From assembly GCF_932526225.1 (NCBI RefSeq), contig NC_064036.1:11403181-11463180 (forward strand): a stretch of 60,000 bases of DNA, written 5' to 3'. Made by a program: the position numbers and the translations under genes. The stretch is from Nematostella vectensis. Lineage: Eukaryota; Cnidaria; Anthozoa; Actiniaria; Edwardsiidae. Below are positions 32,512 to 46,425 of this stretch, piece by piece (within the stretch, counting starts at the first letter, position 1; the number at the start of each line of letters is the position of its first letter). The notes under the pieces are model-generated. The model was given only the letters and a program-made list of their open reading frames with translations. It was not told the origin of the DNA and did not search any database.

Positions 32512-33512
32512 AACTCTTCTATGAGTAGTTTACATTAGTGGCTACGGGAAAACATCCAGGTAGAGCAGTGCCATTTGATAACACACATGCGCGTAGCCAG
32601 GGTTTGCTAGGGGGGTTATTGATTAAGGGGACATAGGTATAATATGGAAAAGTTAGGTATTTGAGGATTCTTCAATATTTAAAGAATTAAAGACCGCTCA
32701 GGGGGTGCGCGCGCGTAAGACCATTGGATGACACATGTGGAGCAAACTCACCCCCAGTCCCCCAGTAGTAAGGGGGCACTTTGGATTCTATCTACAGTAC
32801 ACTTCAAGCGCGTACGCAGGATTGGGGAAGGGGAGGGGTGGATGCGCAGTCTAAGGTATCATATGGAAAAAGGATGAAATTTGACGATCTGTCAATAGGG
32901 AATGATAGCGCACGCACATGCGTGCGCACATGCATTTATGTCTCTTCGGCTGTCACAAGACAGTTGTGTCTGTAAAAGGGATAGAGCCAAAGGAAATTTA
33001 ATTGTTCCTTTTAGACTTAAATATTATTATACGAAATGAATAAGGCTGTATTTTTTTCAAGATATCAAGTAGCTTTCATAACATGTATCAAATGTATAAA
33101 GGTATTTCTACGCATGTTATTAAGGCTACTCCTTTTGATAGAAAATAGTGTCTGATTAAATGCATGTTTGATTACGAAAAAGTAGAATCAATCTATCAAG
33201 TAGTACAAAAACAGCCAAATTTTGACCAGCTCATAAAAACTCTGGAATGCGTTTGTATTGGTAGTGTCAAGGGCTGCCAATGATAGCAAAGCATGTCAAT
33301 AATATTAAAAAAATTTTCTCGGGGATAAAAATAATCCTCCAACACTAAAGAAAATGCAAACACAAAACGCAATAAATGGAAAATAATATATACACCAAAT
33401 GAAATGTGAGTTTTACTACAGCATTAACATCATTATCATTATCAATACAATAATCCTTCATTAGCGTCAAACTACATTAGCTCAATACTACAATCTACCA
33501 GCGCCGCGGAGC
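32512..33512. other. receptor 3' flank
   Basis: No gene seen. It includes GCGTAGCCAGGG (about 32590) and GCGTACGCAGGATTGGGG (about 32811) with G-rich stretches, which resemble termini of decayed short transposons, although no complete inverted-repeat pair is clear. Confidence 0.45.
32686..32691 (+). terminator. candidate polyadenylation signal of the receptor gene
   Basis: ATTAAA lies 175 bases after the stop codon. No canonical AATAAA is seen closer to the stop, so this weaker hexamer is the best nearby candidate. Confidence 0.3.
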
Positions 33513-36500
33513 AATATATACGCGCTAACAGAAACTCTTAAACAAAACAGAGCTTACGCACTAACAGTGACTACGAGCTAAAAGAGACTACGCACTAACA
33601 GAGACTACGCACTAACAGAGACTACGCACTAGCAGAGACAAACGTACTAACAGAGAATACGCACTAAAAGAGATTACGCAATAGCAGAGACTACGCACTA
33701 ACAGAGACTACCCACTAGCAGAGACTACGCGCTAACAGAAACTACGCATTAACAGAGACTACGCGCTAACAGAGACTACGCACTAACAGAGACTACGTGC
33801 AAACAGAGACTACGCGTTAACAGAGACTTCGCGCTAACACAGACTACTCGCTAACAGAGACTACGCACTAACAGAGACTACGCGCTAACAGTGACTACGC
33901 GCTAACAGAGACTACGCGCTAACAGAGACTACGCACTAACAGAGACTACGCACTAGCAGAGACTACGCGCTAACAGAGACTACGCGCTAACAGAGACTAC
34001 GCGCTAACAGAGACTACGCGCTAACGGAGACTACGCACTAACAGAGACTACGCACTACAAGGACTACGCACTAGCAGAGACTACGCGCTAGCAGAGACTA
34101 CCCGCTAACGGAGACTGCCCGCTAACGGAGACTGCACTAACAGAGACTACGCGCTAACAAAGACTACGCGCTAACAGAGACTACGCGCTAACAGAGACTA
34201 CGCAATTACAGAGAATGCGCGCAAGCAAAGACTACGCACTAAAAAAGACTACGCGCTAACAGAGACTACGCACTAACAGAGACAAGGCGCTAACAGAGAC
34301 TACGCGCTAACAAAGACTACGCGCTAACAGAGACTACGCAATTACAGAGAATGCGCGCAAGCAAAGACTACGCACTAAAAAAGACTACGCGCTAACAGAG
34401 ACTACGCACTAACAGAGACAAGGCGCTAACAGAGACTACGCAATTACAGAGAATGCGCGCAAGCAAAGACTACGCACTAAAAAAGACTACGTGCTAACAG
34501 AGACTACGCACTAACAGAGACAAGGCGCTAACAGAGACTACGCACTAACAGAGACTACGCACTAATAGAGACTACGCGCTAACAGAGACTACGCGCTAAC
34601 AGAGACTACGCGCTAACACTACTCGCTAACAGAAACTAAGCACTAACAGCGCCTACGTACTAACAAAGACTACGCGCTAACAGAGATTACGCACTAACAG
34701 AGACTATGCGCTAACAGAGACTACACACTAGCAGAGACTACGCACAAACAGAGACTTCGCACTAATAGAGACTACGCACTAACAGAGACTACGCGCTAAC
34801 AGAGACTACGCACAAACAGAGACTACGCGCTAACAGAGACTACGCGCTAACAAAGACTACACACTAGCAGAGACTACGCACTACAAGGACTTCGCACTAA
34901 TAGAGACTACGCACTAACAGAGACTACACACTAACAGAGACTACGCGCTAACAGAGACTACGCACTAACAGAGACTACGCGCTAACAGAGACTACGCGCT
35001 AACAGAGACTACGCACTAACAGAGACTACGCACTACAAGGACTTCGCTCTTACAGAGACTACTCGCTAACAGAGACTACGCAATAACAGAGACTACGCGC
35101 TAACAGTGACTACGCGCTAACAGAGACTACGCGCTAACAGAGACTACGCACTAACAGAGACTACGCACTAGCAGAGACTACGCACTACAAGGACTACGCA
35201 CTAGCAGAGACTACGCGCTAGCAGAGACTACCCGCTAACGGAGACTGCCCGCTAACGGAGACTGCACTAACAGAGACTACGCGCTAAAAAAGACTACGCG
35301 CTAACAGAGACTACGCGCTAACAGAGACTACGCAATTACAGAGAATGCGCGCAAGCAAAGACTACGCACTAAAAAAGACTACGCGCTAACAGAGACTACG
35401 CACTAACAGAGACAAGGCGCTAACAGAGACTACGCGCTAACAGAGACTACGCAATTACAGAGAATGCGCGCAAGCAAAGACTACGCACTAAAAAAGACTA
35501 CGCGCTAACAGAGACTACGCACTAACAGAGACAAGGCGCTAACAGAGACTACGCAATTACAGAGAATGCGCGCAAGCAAAGACTACGCACTAAAAAAGAC
35601 TACGCGCTAACAGAGACTACGCACTAACAGAGACAAGGCGCTAACAGAGACTACGCACTAACAGAGACTACGCACTAATAGAGACTACGCGCTAACAGAG
35701 ACTACGCGCTAACAGAGACTACGCGCTAACAGAGATTACGCACTAACAGAGACTATGCGCTAACAGAGACTACACACTAGCAGAGACTACGCGCTAACAA
35801 AGACTACACACTAGCAGAGACTACGCACTACAAGGACTTCGCACTAATAGAGACTACGCACTAACAGAGACTACGCACTAACAGAGACTACGCGCTAACA
35901 GAGACTACGAACTAACAGAGACTACGCGCTAACAGAGACTACGCGCTAACAGAGACTACGCACTAACAGAGACTACGCACTACAAGGACTACGCTCTTAC
36001 AGAGACTACGCACTAGCAGAGACTACGCAATAACAGAGACTATTCGCTAACAGAGACTATGCGCCAACAGAGACTACGCGCTAACAGAGACTACGCACTA
36101 ACAGAGACTACGCGCTAGCAGGGACTACGCACTAACAAAGACTACGCACTAGCAGAGACTACGCACTAACAGAGACTACGCACTAACAGAGACTACGCGC
36201 TAACAGAGACTACGCACTAACAGAGACTACGCACTAGCAGAGACTACGCAATAACAGAGACTACGCGCTAACAGAGACTACGCACTAGCAGAGACTACGC
36301 ACTAAAAGAGACTACGCGCTAACAGAGGCTACGCGTTAACAGAGACTTCGCGCTAACAGAGACTACTCGCTAACAGAGACTACGCACTAACAGAGACTAC
36401 GCGCTAACAGAGACTACGCACTAACAGAGACTACGCGCTAACAGAGACTACGCGCTAACAGAGACTACGCACTAACAGAGACTACGCACTACAAGGACTT

Positions 36501-39500
36501 CGCTCTTACAGAGACTACGCACTAGCAAAGACTACGCAATAACAGAGACTATGCGCTAACAGAGACTATGCGCTAACAGAGACTACGCGCTAACAGAGAC
36601 TACGCACTAACAGAGACTACGCGCTAGCAGAGACTACGCACTAACAGAGACTACGCACTAGCAGAGACTACGCACTAACAGAGACTACGCACTACAAGGA
36701 CTTCGCTCTTACAGAGACTACGCACTAGCAAAGACTACGCAATAACAGAGACTATGCGCTAACAGAGACTATGCGCTAACAGAGACTACGCGCTAACAGA
36801 GACTACGCACTAACAGAGACTACGCGCTAGCAGAGACTACGCACTAACAGAGACTACGCACTAGCAGAGACTACGCACTAACAGAGACTACGCACTAACA
36901 GAGACTACGCGCTAACAGAGACTACGTATTAACAGAGACTACGCACTAGCAGAGACTACGCGCTAACAGAGACTACACACTAGCAGAGACTACGCTCTAA
37001 CAGAGACTACGCGCTAACAGAGAATACGCACTAGCAGAGACTACGCACTAACAAAGACTACGCGCTAACAGAGACTACGCACTAACAGAGACTACGCGCT
37101 AACAGAGACTACGCGCTAACAGAGACTACGCACTAACAGAGACTACGCACTACAAGGACTTCGCTCTTACAGAGACTACGCACTAGCAGAGACTAGGCAA
37201 TAACAGAGACTATGCGCTAACAGAGACTATGCGCTAGCAGAGACTACGCACTAACAGAGACTACGCGCTAACAGAGACTACGCATTAACAGAGACTACGC
37301 TCTAGCAGAGACTACGCACTAACAGAGACTACGCGCTAACAGAGACTACGCACTAGCAGAGACTACGCACTAACAGAGACTACGCGCTAACAGAGACTAC
37401 GCGTTAACAGAGACTTCGCGCTAACAGAGACTACTCGCTAACAGAGACTACGCACTAACATAGACTACGCGCTAGCAGAGACTAACGCACTAGCAGAGAC
37501 TACGCATTAACAGAGACTACGCATTAACAGAGACTACGCGCTAACAGAGACTACGCACTAGCAGAGACTACGCACTAACAGAGACTACGCGCTAACAGAG
37601 ACTACGCGTTAACAGAGACTTCGCGCTAACAGAGACTACGCACTAGCAGAGACTACGCACTAACAGAGACTACGCGCTAACAGAGACTACGCGTTAACAG
37701 AGACTTTGCGCTAACAGAGACTACTCGCTAACAGAGACTACGCACTAACAGAGACTACGCGCTAACAGAGACTACGCGCTAACAGAGACTACTCGCTAAC
37801 AGAAACTACGCACTAACAGAGACTACGCACTAGCAGAGACAACGCACTAATAGAGACTTCGCGCTAGCAGAGACTACGCGCTAATAGAGTCTACGCGCTA
37901 ACAGAGACTGCGCGCTAACTGAGACTACGCACTAACAGATACTACGTACTAACAGAGACTACTCGCTAGCAGAGACTACGCGCTAATAGAGACTACGCAC
38001 TAAAAGAGATTACGCGCTAACAGAGACTACGCACTACAAGGACTACGCACTAACAGAGACTACGAACTAGCAGAGACTAACGTACTAACAGAGACTACGC
38101 ACTAGTAGAGACTAACGTACTAACAGAGACAACGCACTAAAAGAGATAACGCAATAGCAGAGACTACGCACTAACAGAGACTAAGCACTAGCAGAGACTT
38201 GGCACTAACAGATACTACGTACAAACAGAGACTGCGCATTATCAGAGACTACGCGCTAACAGAGACTACGCACTAACAGAGACTACGCACTAGCAGAGAC
38301 TACGCGCTAACAGAGACTTCCAGCTAACAGAGACTACTTGCTAACAGAGACTACTCGCTAAAAGAGACTACTTGCTAACAGAGACTACTCGCTAACAGAG
38401 ACTACTTGCTAACAGAGACTACGCACTAACAGAGACTAGGCGCTAACAGAGACTACGCATAAACAGAGACCAGGCGCTAACAGAGACTTCGCGCTAACAG
38501 AGATTACGCGCTAACAGAGACTACGCTCTAGCAGAGATTGCGCACTAACTGAGACTACGCACCAGCAGAGACTTCACGCTAACAGAGTCTACTCACAGAG
38601 AGACTACGCATTCAACAGAGACTATGCGCTAACAGAGACTACGCGCTACAAGGACTTCGCTCTTACAGAGACTACGCACTAGCAGAGACTACGCAATAAC
38701 AGAGACTATGCGCTAACAGAGACTATGCGCTAACAGGGACTACGCGCTAACAGAGACTACGTGCTAACAGAGACTACGCACTAACAGAGACTACGCACTA
38801 GCAGAGACTACGCAATAACAGAGACTACGCGCTAACAGAGACTATGCGCTAACAGAGACTACGCGCTAACAGAGACTACGCGCTAACAGAGACTACGCAC
38901 TAACAGAGACTACGCACTAACAGATACTACGCACTAACAGAGACTACTCGCTAGCAGAGACTACGCGCTAATAGAGCTACGCACTAAAAGAGATTACGCG
39001 CTAACAGAGACTACGCACTACAAGGACTACGCACTAACAGAGACTACGAACTAGCAGAGACTAACGTACTAACAGAGACTACGCACTAGCAGAGACTAAC
39101 GTACTAACAGAGACTACGCACTAAAAGAGATAACGCAATAGCAGAGCTTACGCACTAACAGTGACTACGAGCTAAAAGAGACTACGCACTAACAGAGACT
39201 ACGCACTAACAGAGACTACGCACTAGCAGAGACAAACGTACTAACAGAGAATACGCACTAAAAGAGATTACGCAATAGCAGAGACTTCGCGCTAACAGAG
39301 ACTACGCACTAGCAGAGACTACGCACTAACAGAGACTACGCGCTAACAGAGACTACGCGTTAACAGAGACTACGCGCTAACAGAGACTTTGCGCTAACAG
39401 AGACTACTCGCTAACAGAGACTACGCACTAACAGAGACTACGCGCTAACAGAGACTACGCGCTAACAGAGACTACGCGCTAACAGAAACTACGCACTAAC

Positions 39501-40940
39501 AGAGACTACGCACTAGCAGAGACAACGCACTAATAGAGACTTCGCGCTAGCAGAGACTACGCGCTAACTGAGACTACGCACTAACAGATACTACGTACTA
39601 ACAGAGACTACTCGCTAGCAGAGACTACGCGCTAATAGAGACTACGCACTAAAAGAGATTACGCGCTAACAGAGACTACGCACTACAAGGACTACGCACT
39701 AACAGAGACTACGAACAAGCAGAGACTAACGTACTAACAGAGACTACGCACTAGTAGAGACTAACGTACTAACAGAGACAACGCACTAAAAGAGATAACG
39801 CAATAGCAGAGACTACGCACTAACAGAGACTAAGCACTAGCAGAGACTTGGCACTAACAGATACTACGTACAAACAGAGACTGCGCATTATCAGAGACTA
39901 CGCGCTAACAGAGACTACGCACTAACAGAGACTACGCACTAGCAGAGACTACGCGCTAACAGAGACTACTCGCTAAAAGAGACTACTTGCTAACAGAGAC
40001 TACTCGCTAACAGAGACTACTTGCTAACAGAGACTACGCACTAACAGAGACTAGGCGCTAACAGAGACTACGCATAAACAGAGACCAGGCGCTAACAGAG
40101 ACTTCGCGCTAACAGAGATTACGCGCTAACAGAGACTACGCTCTAGCAGAGATTGCGCACTAACTGAGACTACGCACCAGCAGAGACTTCACGCTAACAG
40201 AGTCTACTCACAGAGAGACTACGCATTCAACAGAGACTATGCGCTAACAGAGACTACGCGCTACAAGGACTTCGCTCTTACAGAGACTACGCACTAGCAG
40301 AGACTACGCAATAACAGAGACTATGCGCTAACAGAGACTATGCGCTAACAGGGACTACGCGCTAACAGAGACTACGTGCTAACAGAGACTACGCACTAAC
40401 AGAGACTACGCACTAGCAGAGACTACGCAATAACAGAGACTACGCGCTAACAGAGACTATGCGCTAACAGAGACTACGCGCTAACAGAGACTACGCGCTA
40501 ACAGAGACTACGCACTAACAGAGACTTCGCGCTAGCAGAGACTACGCGCTAATAGAGACTACGCGCTAACAGAGACTACGCGCTAACAGAGACTACGCAC
40601 TAACAGATACTACGCACTAACAGAGACTACTCGCTAGCAGAGACTACGCGCTAATAGAGACTACGCACTAAAAGAGATTACGCGCTAACAGAGACTACGC
40701 ACTACAAGGACTACGCACTAACAGAGACTACGAACTAGCAGAGACTAACGTACTAACAGAGACTACGCACTAGCAGAGACTAACGTACTAACAGAGACAA
40801 CGCACTAAAAGAGATAACGCAATAGCAGAGACTACGCGCTAACAGAGACTAGGCGCTAACAGAGACTACGCATAAACAGATACTACGCGCTAACAGAGAC
40901 TTCGCGCTAACAGAGACTACGCGCTAACAGAGACTACGCT
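33513..40940. repeat. 17-bp satellite array, about 7.4 kb (roughly 435 copies)
   Basis: The basic unit is GAGACTACGCGCTAACA, with GCACTAACA and GCACTAGCA as the common alternatives. Larger units recur. A block with AATTACAGAGAATGCGCGCA recurs 136 bp (8 units) and 102 bp (6 units) apart near 34201, 34337 and 34439 and reappears near 35334-35560. A ~1.65-kb block at about 38030-38800 reappears at about 39690-40450, with marker offsets of 1649 bp (97 units) and 1615 bp (95 units). There are no long reading frames. It ends sharply at ACGCTTGTTTAGTGAC, about 90 bp before the transposon target site. Confidence 0.95.
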
Positions 40941-41030
40941 TGTTTAGTGACAACGCATTTAAAGTGACCGTGTATTACAACAGACAATGCACAAATCACA
41001 CTTCGATAATAATTTTTTTTCTTCCTGAGT

Positions 41031-44000
41031 GTTATGTATGACAGGATCAAAAAATGTCACTTATGCGCAGTTGTCAAAGCGCAACTAGCGAAATCGAGCA
41101 TGGCGGATTTTACGATAAAAAGCAAATTAAAACATAACGAATTAATATTTCCTATGTAATTTAACTAAGAAACGCCTTGAAAGTATTCAAAAGGCAATCT
41201 GCTACCGATTCGCTGAACATTTTCCGGATTTTCTGCTATCAATGAGAAGAATGACAGCAACATGGCGCGAAAACAAGCATGAAGACATTGTTTCGTAAAG
41301 AAAATAATCAAGAACAGCTTAACAGTTCCTATGAGATCACTCTGAAAATAGTTTACCTTCATTATAACTTCATTACTGACTAGCTACTACGGCTATGGAC
41401 TTTTTGCCTCACCTGTCGGTATCAGATTTTGAAGTGAACAGCGGGTGAGATTTCCGGAACCAGCCGAGGTACTGTTGTAGTAAGCAATGTCACAAATTGT
41501 CTGTATCGTTATTATTATTAAAATCTCTGACTTAATAAAACCTCTAAGGTCGCCAAAGATATTGACCAGCTTATCTTGTGAAACGAAGATTCGGAAATTT
41601 GGGCGAACGCAGCTTCTAACTCCCTCTACTAAGCTATTAGTACTTACTTATTGAATAGGAAAAAAAAAGATTACTGATATGTATATTCAACTTCGGTTGA
41701 AGCTAGTTACTTATACAGTAATTCATGTCATTTTTGTAATTAATGTTTAGATGTTATAACTATTATTGTTGGGATAATAAAACTCTTTTATTAACTTTTA
41801 TTGTTGTTACTGTTAGCTATGTTTCTCTGACCCAGGTTCTTGTGTATTGGTTGGTAAAGTTTAGCTATATCACGGTCTACAGTTCAATTAAATGTTCAGT
41901 ATCACATTTTATTCCAGGTATGAGTACTGTTTTGGCCTCTCTTCCCTAGGACCAATGCTTTTTGTGGTTGAGATGGACATACTGGCTCCCAGGTGATACC
42001 CAGCTTGGTGGCCATATGATCCTTGGGGTCATTGAGTGTGTAAGTTGCATGGAAAACTGCCAAATCAAACTTCCCATTCAGTGGAAAAATGTACTAATGT
42101 TGCTTAAAATTCACTAAAAAAGCTGGAAAGTTCTTCGTCAAGCAAAGCTTATGACATACAACATTTAAATGAGAATAAAGTACCATTGTGTAATGAATAT
42201 ACCAGATTGTTCTCCCCTACAACTTTTCGTAATGTTGAGAAACAATTTACAACCAAACAGCTTTTTATCTATCCCTGTTTTATGATGTTAAGCAAATAAC
42301 AACACTATTCCTGCCATCAACCCCTGTGAATGTTCCATTGCCAGACAAGAGGCATTATCTGTGAGGAGAGCTTTCAATTGTTACTAGTCCCCCTGGCCCT
42401 CCTTATATGATCAGACTGCAGTAAACCAAGCACCCTGCTAGCAGAGGCCCTTTTCTCTGTATTTCGCTGGGCTGGCATTCACGGGGTATAAACCAACTAA
42501 TACATTTATTATATGACATATTTGCAGTTTAAATTTTCTACAAAAATCTGCTTATACCCCCAGTTATTTTCCTAAAAAAAATGTTTTTTTATGAGTTAAG
42601 ATAACCTTTTATTCATACCAGACTGCAAAATGTTCTACAATTGAAAATGTTCTGTAATTGAAAAAAAAAAAGAATAGCTGTTGTGTAAACCTTTTCTCAC
42701 AGAGTGGCATTATTTCAATGGCTGTTAAACTCTGTATTCATTTCATATAACAATACTAGAATTATTTCTTGTATATATTTCTGTTTCTCTAGGTTGTTTT
42801 TCCAAACAAGTACAACATATAACAAATTTATTTAGTTATACTCCAGTTACCCTTGCAATTCAGAAATATATTTCTTGCATTAGCTAGACCTTGTAAGCCA
42901 TCATTACCAGTGATAATACACCAAAGGCCTTATTACCTGCCCTCCCCCCTCCTTACACCAACATTTATTATTTTAAAAGAGCATGAAAACATTGAGCATG
43001 TAAGCAATAGTTTTCAACTTACTTGAAAGGAGTAAAAATCGTAATAGCATAGCATGTGTTCATGTCATGTTTATAGGGCTACTTTATATTATTATCTTTA
43101 TATTAAGTGATACTTTAATCAAAAAAGGTCACATTATCATTTTAAAGTATATGTGAGCTGGAACAAGATGTAAGGGAGGTTTTACCTTTATGTTAGTCTT
43201 AATGGCTTTCCTGCTAACAGAGAAAAAGAGAAAGTCCTCTGTTCAGAAGGGGTGGGGCAGATATCTGAGCAGGGAAGTTGGGGCAGGTCTTGATGGATAG
43301 TTTGATCCAATAAAATGGGAGGATGGTGCTAAAAATAAGAGCTTTGACTTTAGGGGTGGTACACCAACACAGAAATTTAAATCAATGCTGTATGTTTAGA
43401 TGTAGGCTTCCACTTCTTTATCCTAAATTACTACCACCCTCTATCCATTGGCTAAATACAGGTGGCTCCAGACCCCTGAATTTGTCCCCTTATATAGTTA
43501 TATAGGGCTTACTGTAATTATCATACATTAGTTTGGTAAAGTGATGTGAGTGATCACAACAAAAAGTAGTTGAAACGCAAGTGGGTTGAAACACACATAA
43601 TGGCCTCTTTGGATATTGGAATTTACCTAATGAAATGGTCAAAGCCGTACCTAAGTACCGAATCTAATTAATAATTTCTATAACATATAGCGATGGCCTG
43701 CAGAAATACAGATACAGATGATTCTTTGAAACCTCACTTCCCGCAATCTTGGACTCATACGCGCATACAAAGCACCAAAAGAACCTGTTTCCCTCTTCGT
43801 TCAGACCGGTATAACTTCCTCAACTTTTAAGAACGTCGTATAAGTTTTCATATAAACCATAAAAAAATACTATGGCTTAATTTCTTTATTATTTATCTAA
43901 GAGTCTTCTGAAGAAGTGGTGAGCTTATCTATGCAGCCAAGACCTTATATTTCGCAATTTCGTGAAGATAACTCGACGATGGTTAACACGATGCAAACAC

Positions 44001-44261
44001 GTGAAAAAGCAATAGATATAAGAGGATTTATTCACTATTGAAGATAACACAGGTACAATCGAAGCTGACCTTACTATTTGTTGTTATCTATAGACTTGAG
44101 GTTTCGAAGCTGAGGGAAATCACACCAATAATATAAGTGTTAGAATAATATAAGTGTGAGATCCCCATGAGTTTATACGCTTTTGCCGCCATTTTGTTTC
44201 TTTGCATTGAATTTCTCTCTAGTGCGCATGCGTGACATTTTTTGATCCTGTCGTTATGTAT
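41031..44261. mobile_element. 3.2-kb non-autonomous DNA transposon with 9-bp target duplication
   Basis: The element spans 41040-44252. Its left end, beginning GACAGGATCAAAAAATGTCA, is matched perfectly for 21 bases by the reverse complement of its right end. The inverted repeat continues imperfectly, both ends having ATGCGCA and then ATGGCGG. It is flanked on both sides by the same 9-mer, GTTATGTAT (41031-41039 and 44253-44261). A 9-bp duplication suggests the Mutator-like or Merlin superfamilies. No open frame over 70 residues inside looks like a transposase. The interior is AT-rich and includes splice-like and C-rich fragments of unknown origin. Confidence 0.85.
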
Positions 44262-46340
44262 ATATTACTCGCTAACATGCACGGCCAAATGAAGTACGCG
44301 ATTTGTAAAGAAACGTTTTTAAATCACGGTTCGCTTTCGTCTTGTTATATGAATGCAACGAGTTGCTAGGGAACGGGGAATTATCAGCAAGTACGGTAAT
44401 GGCTCAAAATTATTTTATCTCCGTGTGTGGAAATCAAACACAACCTTGGTGAGAAGAAAACAATCATATTAGAAAGAACCGCTACACTCATGGTTATAAA
44501 ATTAGATTGCGATGCAATAAAAACATCTGAAGATAACATTGTAAGGGACGGAAAAAGGCTTCCGAAAAAAATTGAAGCAGACAGAATATCACCCACCCCT
44601 CCCAGCACTTTTCCCCTGGTCCGTCAATAACATTCGATGTCAGCATGAGTCAACATCTGCGTTAGCCAATCATTTTTCTTATTCGATATTTAAATCTCCA
44701 ACTCAAAATATCATATTCACATATGCATGTATATATAAGCTGTTAGATGTAGCAGCAGACATGGTTGTAGAGGTAGTAGCAGACAGGTTCGTTACCTGGT
44801 GATATCAAACCTGTTGTTTAAACGTGAGGATCTTTTGTTGCTGAGTATGGTACATTAAACACTAATTGAACTTTAGCCGGGCCCGCCGCCTTAATTTACT
44901 GGAGTGATCTGTATTCAAAAGTTCTCTTGTCACAAGAAATTTCTCTTATTGGTTCACTGCCAAAACTGGCGGAGAACTCAAGCGCCTACAACCAAGTGAT
45001 TTCGACAGTAATCTCCTGTTACCATGACTACAAGCCATCTGGCCTTAACCGTGTGAAGAAGACTTCTCTTAAATCGGCAGCTTTCTGGGTGTTAATGCGA
45101 CATCTTGCCTAGGGCAGTAATCAAAACTTTCAGTGTCGCGCGATGGAAACCTTCTAATTTCATTTCCCTAATGGTAAAAGGACCCGTGTTCCCATTCGCC
45201 TTAAAGGACCAAATGCCCATTCAGTCAACTAGCGTTAAAGGACTCGGATAACAGTCCTTTTCGTACTAACAGCTGTCGCCTTCTTTGTGTTTGCAATGAT
45301 AAAGCTGTGGCATTTGATAAGAGAAACGCAATAAAGCTATATGACGTTTTTTTTGTATTGTAGTTTGTGTACCAAGCACCGGCCCTTTTTAGGAAAATGG
45401 CAAGGATGGATTAACTTTTTGGTAGGGAATAATTGCGTCATTATGACAAACTGGGAACGATTTGTTCTTACCTATAAATTAATTAAAACTTCGTTAATAC
45501 GGACCACATCGAATATGCTACAAACAAGTTACACAAACGAATCAAGCGCAGAAGAAATTGACTGATTATCACCTTATAAAACCACATGTAATGAGTCGCT
45601 ATTTTTTTATTCTAAGAGCATCCCCTTCATAATTCCTAACCGTGGTATCATATTAAAATATTGCGGGCGTCAAATAGCGCAACCCCATCTAGTACGACCA
45701 CCTAGTGGACTTTATTTTTAAATGACCAGCCTAGAAGATAAATCTGAAATCCTAGATGTTTAGATGTTTCGCTTGATTCCCCTGGACTTAAAACATGTTG
45801 TTTGATTGAAAAAAAAAAATCCTTTCTATAATCCATGTCCGCATAATTTCGATTCTATTTTTCTTTTCGGTTAGATCATACTTAACTAACATCCAGGGAC
45901 AAATCAGCGATCTACTCAGAATGCTCTAGTGATACATTACTAGAACTAATTTGCCCAAACAAAAACCAAAACAGTCTACGCCGGAAAACCGGCGCCCTAT
46001 TCTTGTGAGTGAAATTTAAAAGCAATTCGGGTTGTTGTGTAGATCTGCACCTTAAGGTTTAGCAAAAGGGAATTTGTAAGTATTCATCGCGCCGTCGCCA
46101 CTTTTATAAACTAAAGGAAACACGCAGGTCTAATATTGTCGTGTCGTCTTTACTTCACCAATTACAGAAGGATTGTAGCCCCCATTCATTAATAACAAAA
46201 TCGGCGTTTGATTGGTTCCTTGCTATGCAAATTGACTATCAGCTTTTCGCGTTCTCATTTCAATTCAGAATATTTTTTTCTTGTGCTGCCATCAAATGTC
46301 CACAAGAAAACGAGGACACTAAAATCACCAAAACAGTGTA
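44262..46340. other. upstream region of the calcium-channel gene
   Basis: No gene recognised. It contains a small perfect hairpin, CGCCGGAAAACCGGCG, at 45979-45994. The promoter and any upstream non-coding exon of the calcium-channel gene should lie here, but no TATA box is obvious. Confidence 0.4.
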
Positions 46341-46403
46341 ATGGCGCCCGCCAACACATCGAGCCATCACTTAATTTCTACATATCGAAGAAGGAAACCG
46401 TAA
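46341..46403 (+). promoter_or_regulatory. possible upstream ORF in the calcium-channel 5' leader
   Basis: If the transcript includes this sequence, an ATG at 46341 opens a 20-codon frame ending at TAA 46401-46403, 22 bases before the main ATG. A second out-of-frame ATG (46418) overlaps the main start by a few bases and continues for 50 codons. Both would reduce initiation at 46426. Confidence 0.3.
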
Positions 46404-46425
46404 AACCGAGCATCCAAATGAATCA

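Noticed and set aside
33513-40940. Regular 17-bp repeats considered as a CRISPR-like array
   Set aside because: There are no unique spacers; repeats abut directly and the context is a eukaryotic intergenic region.
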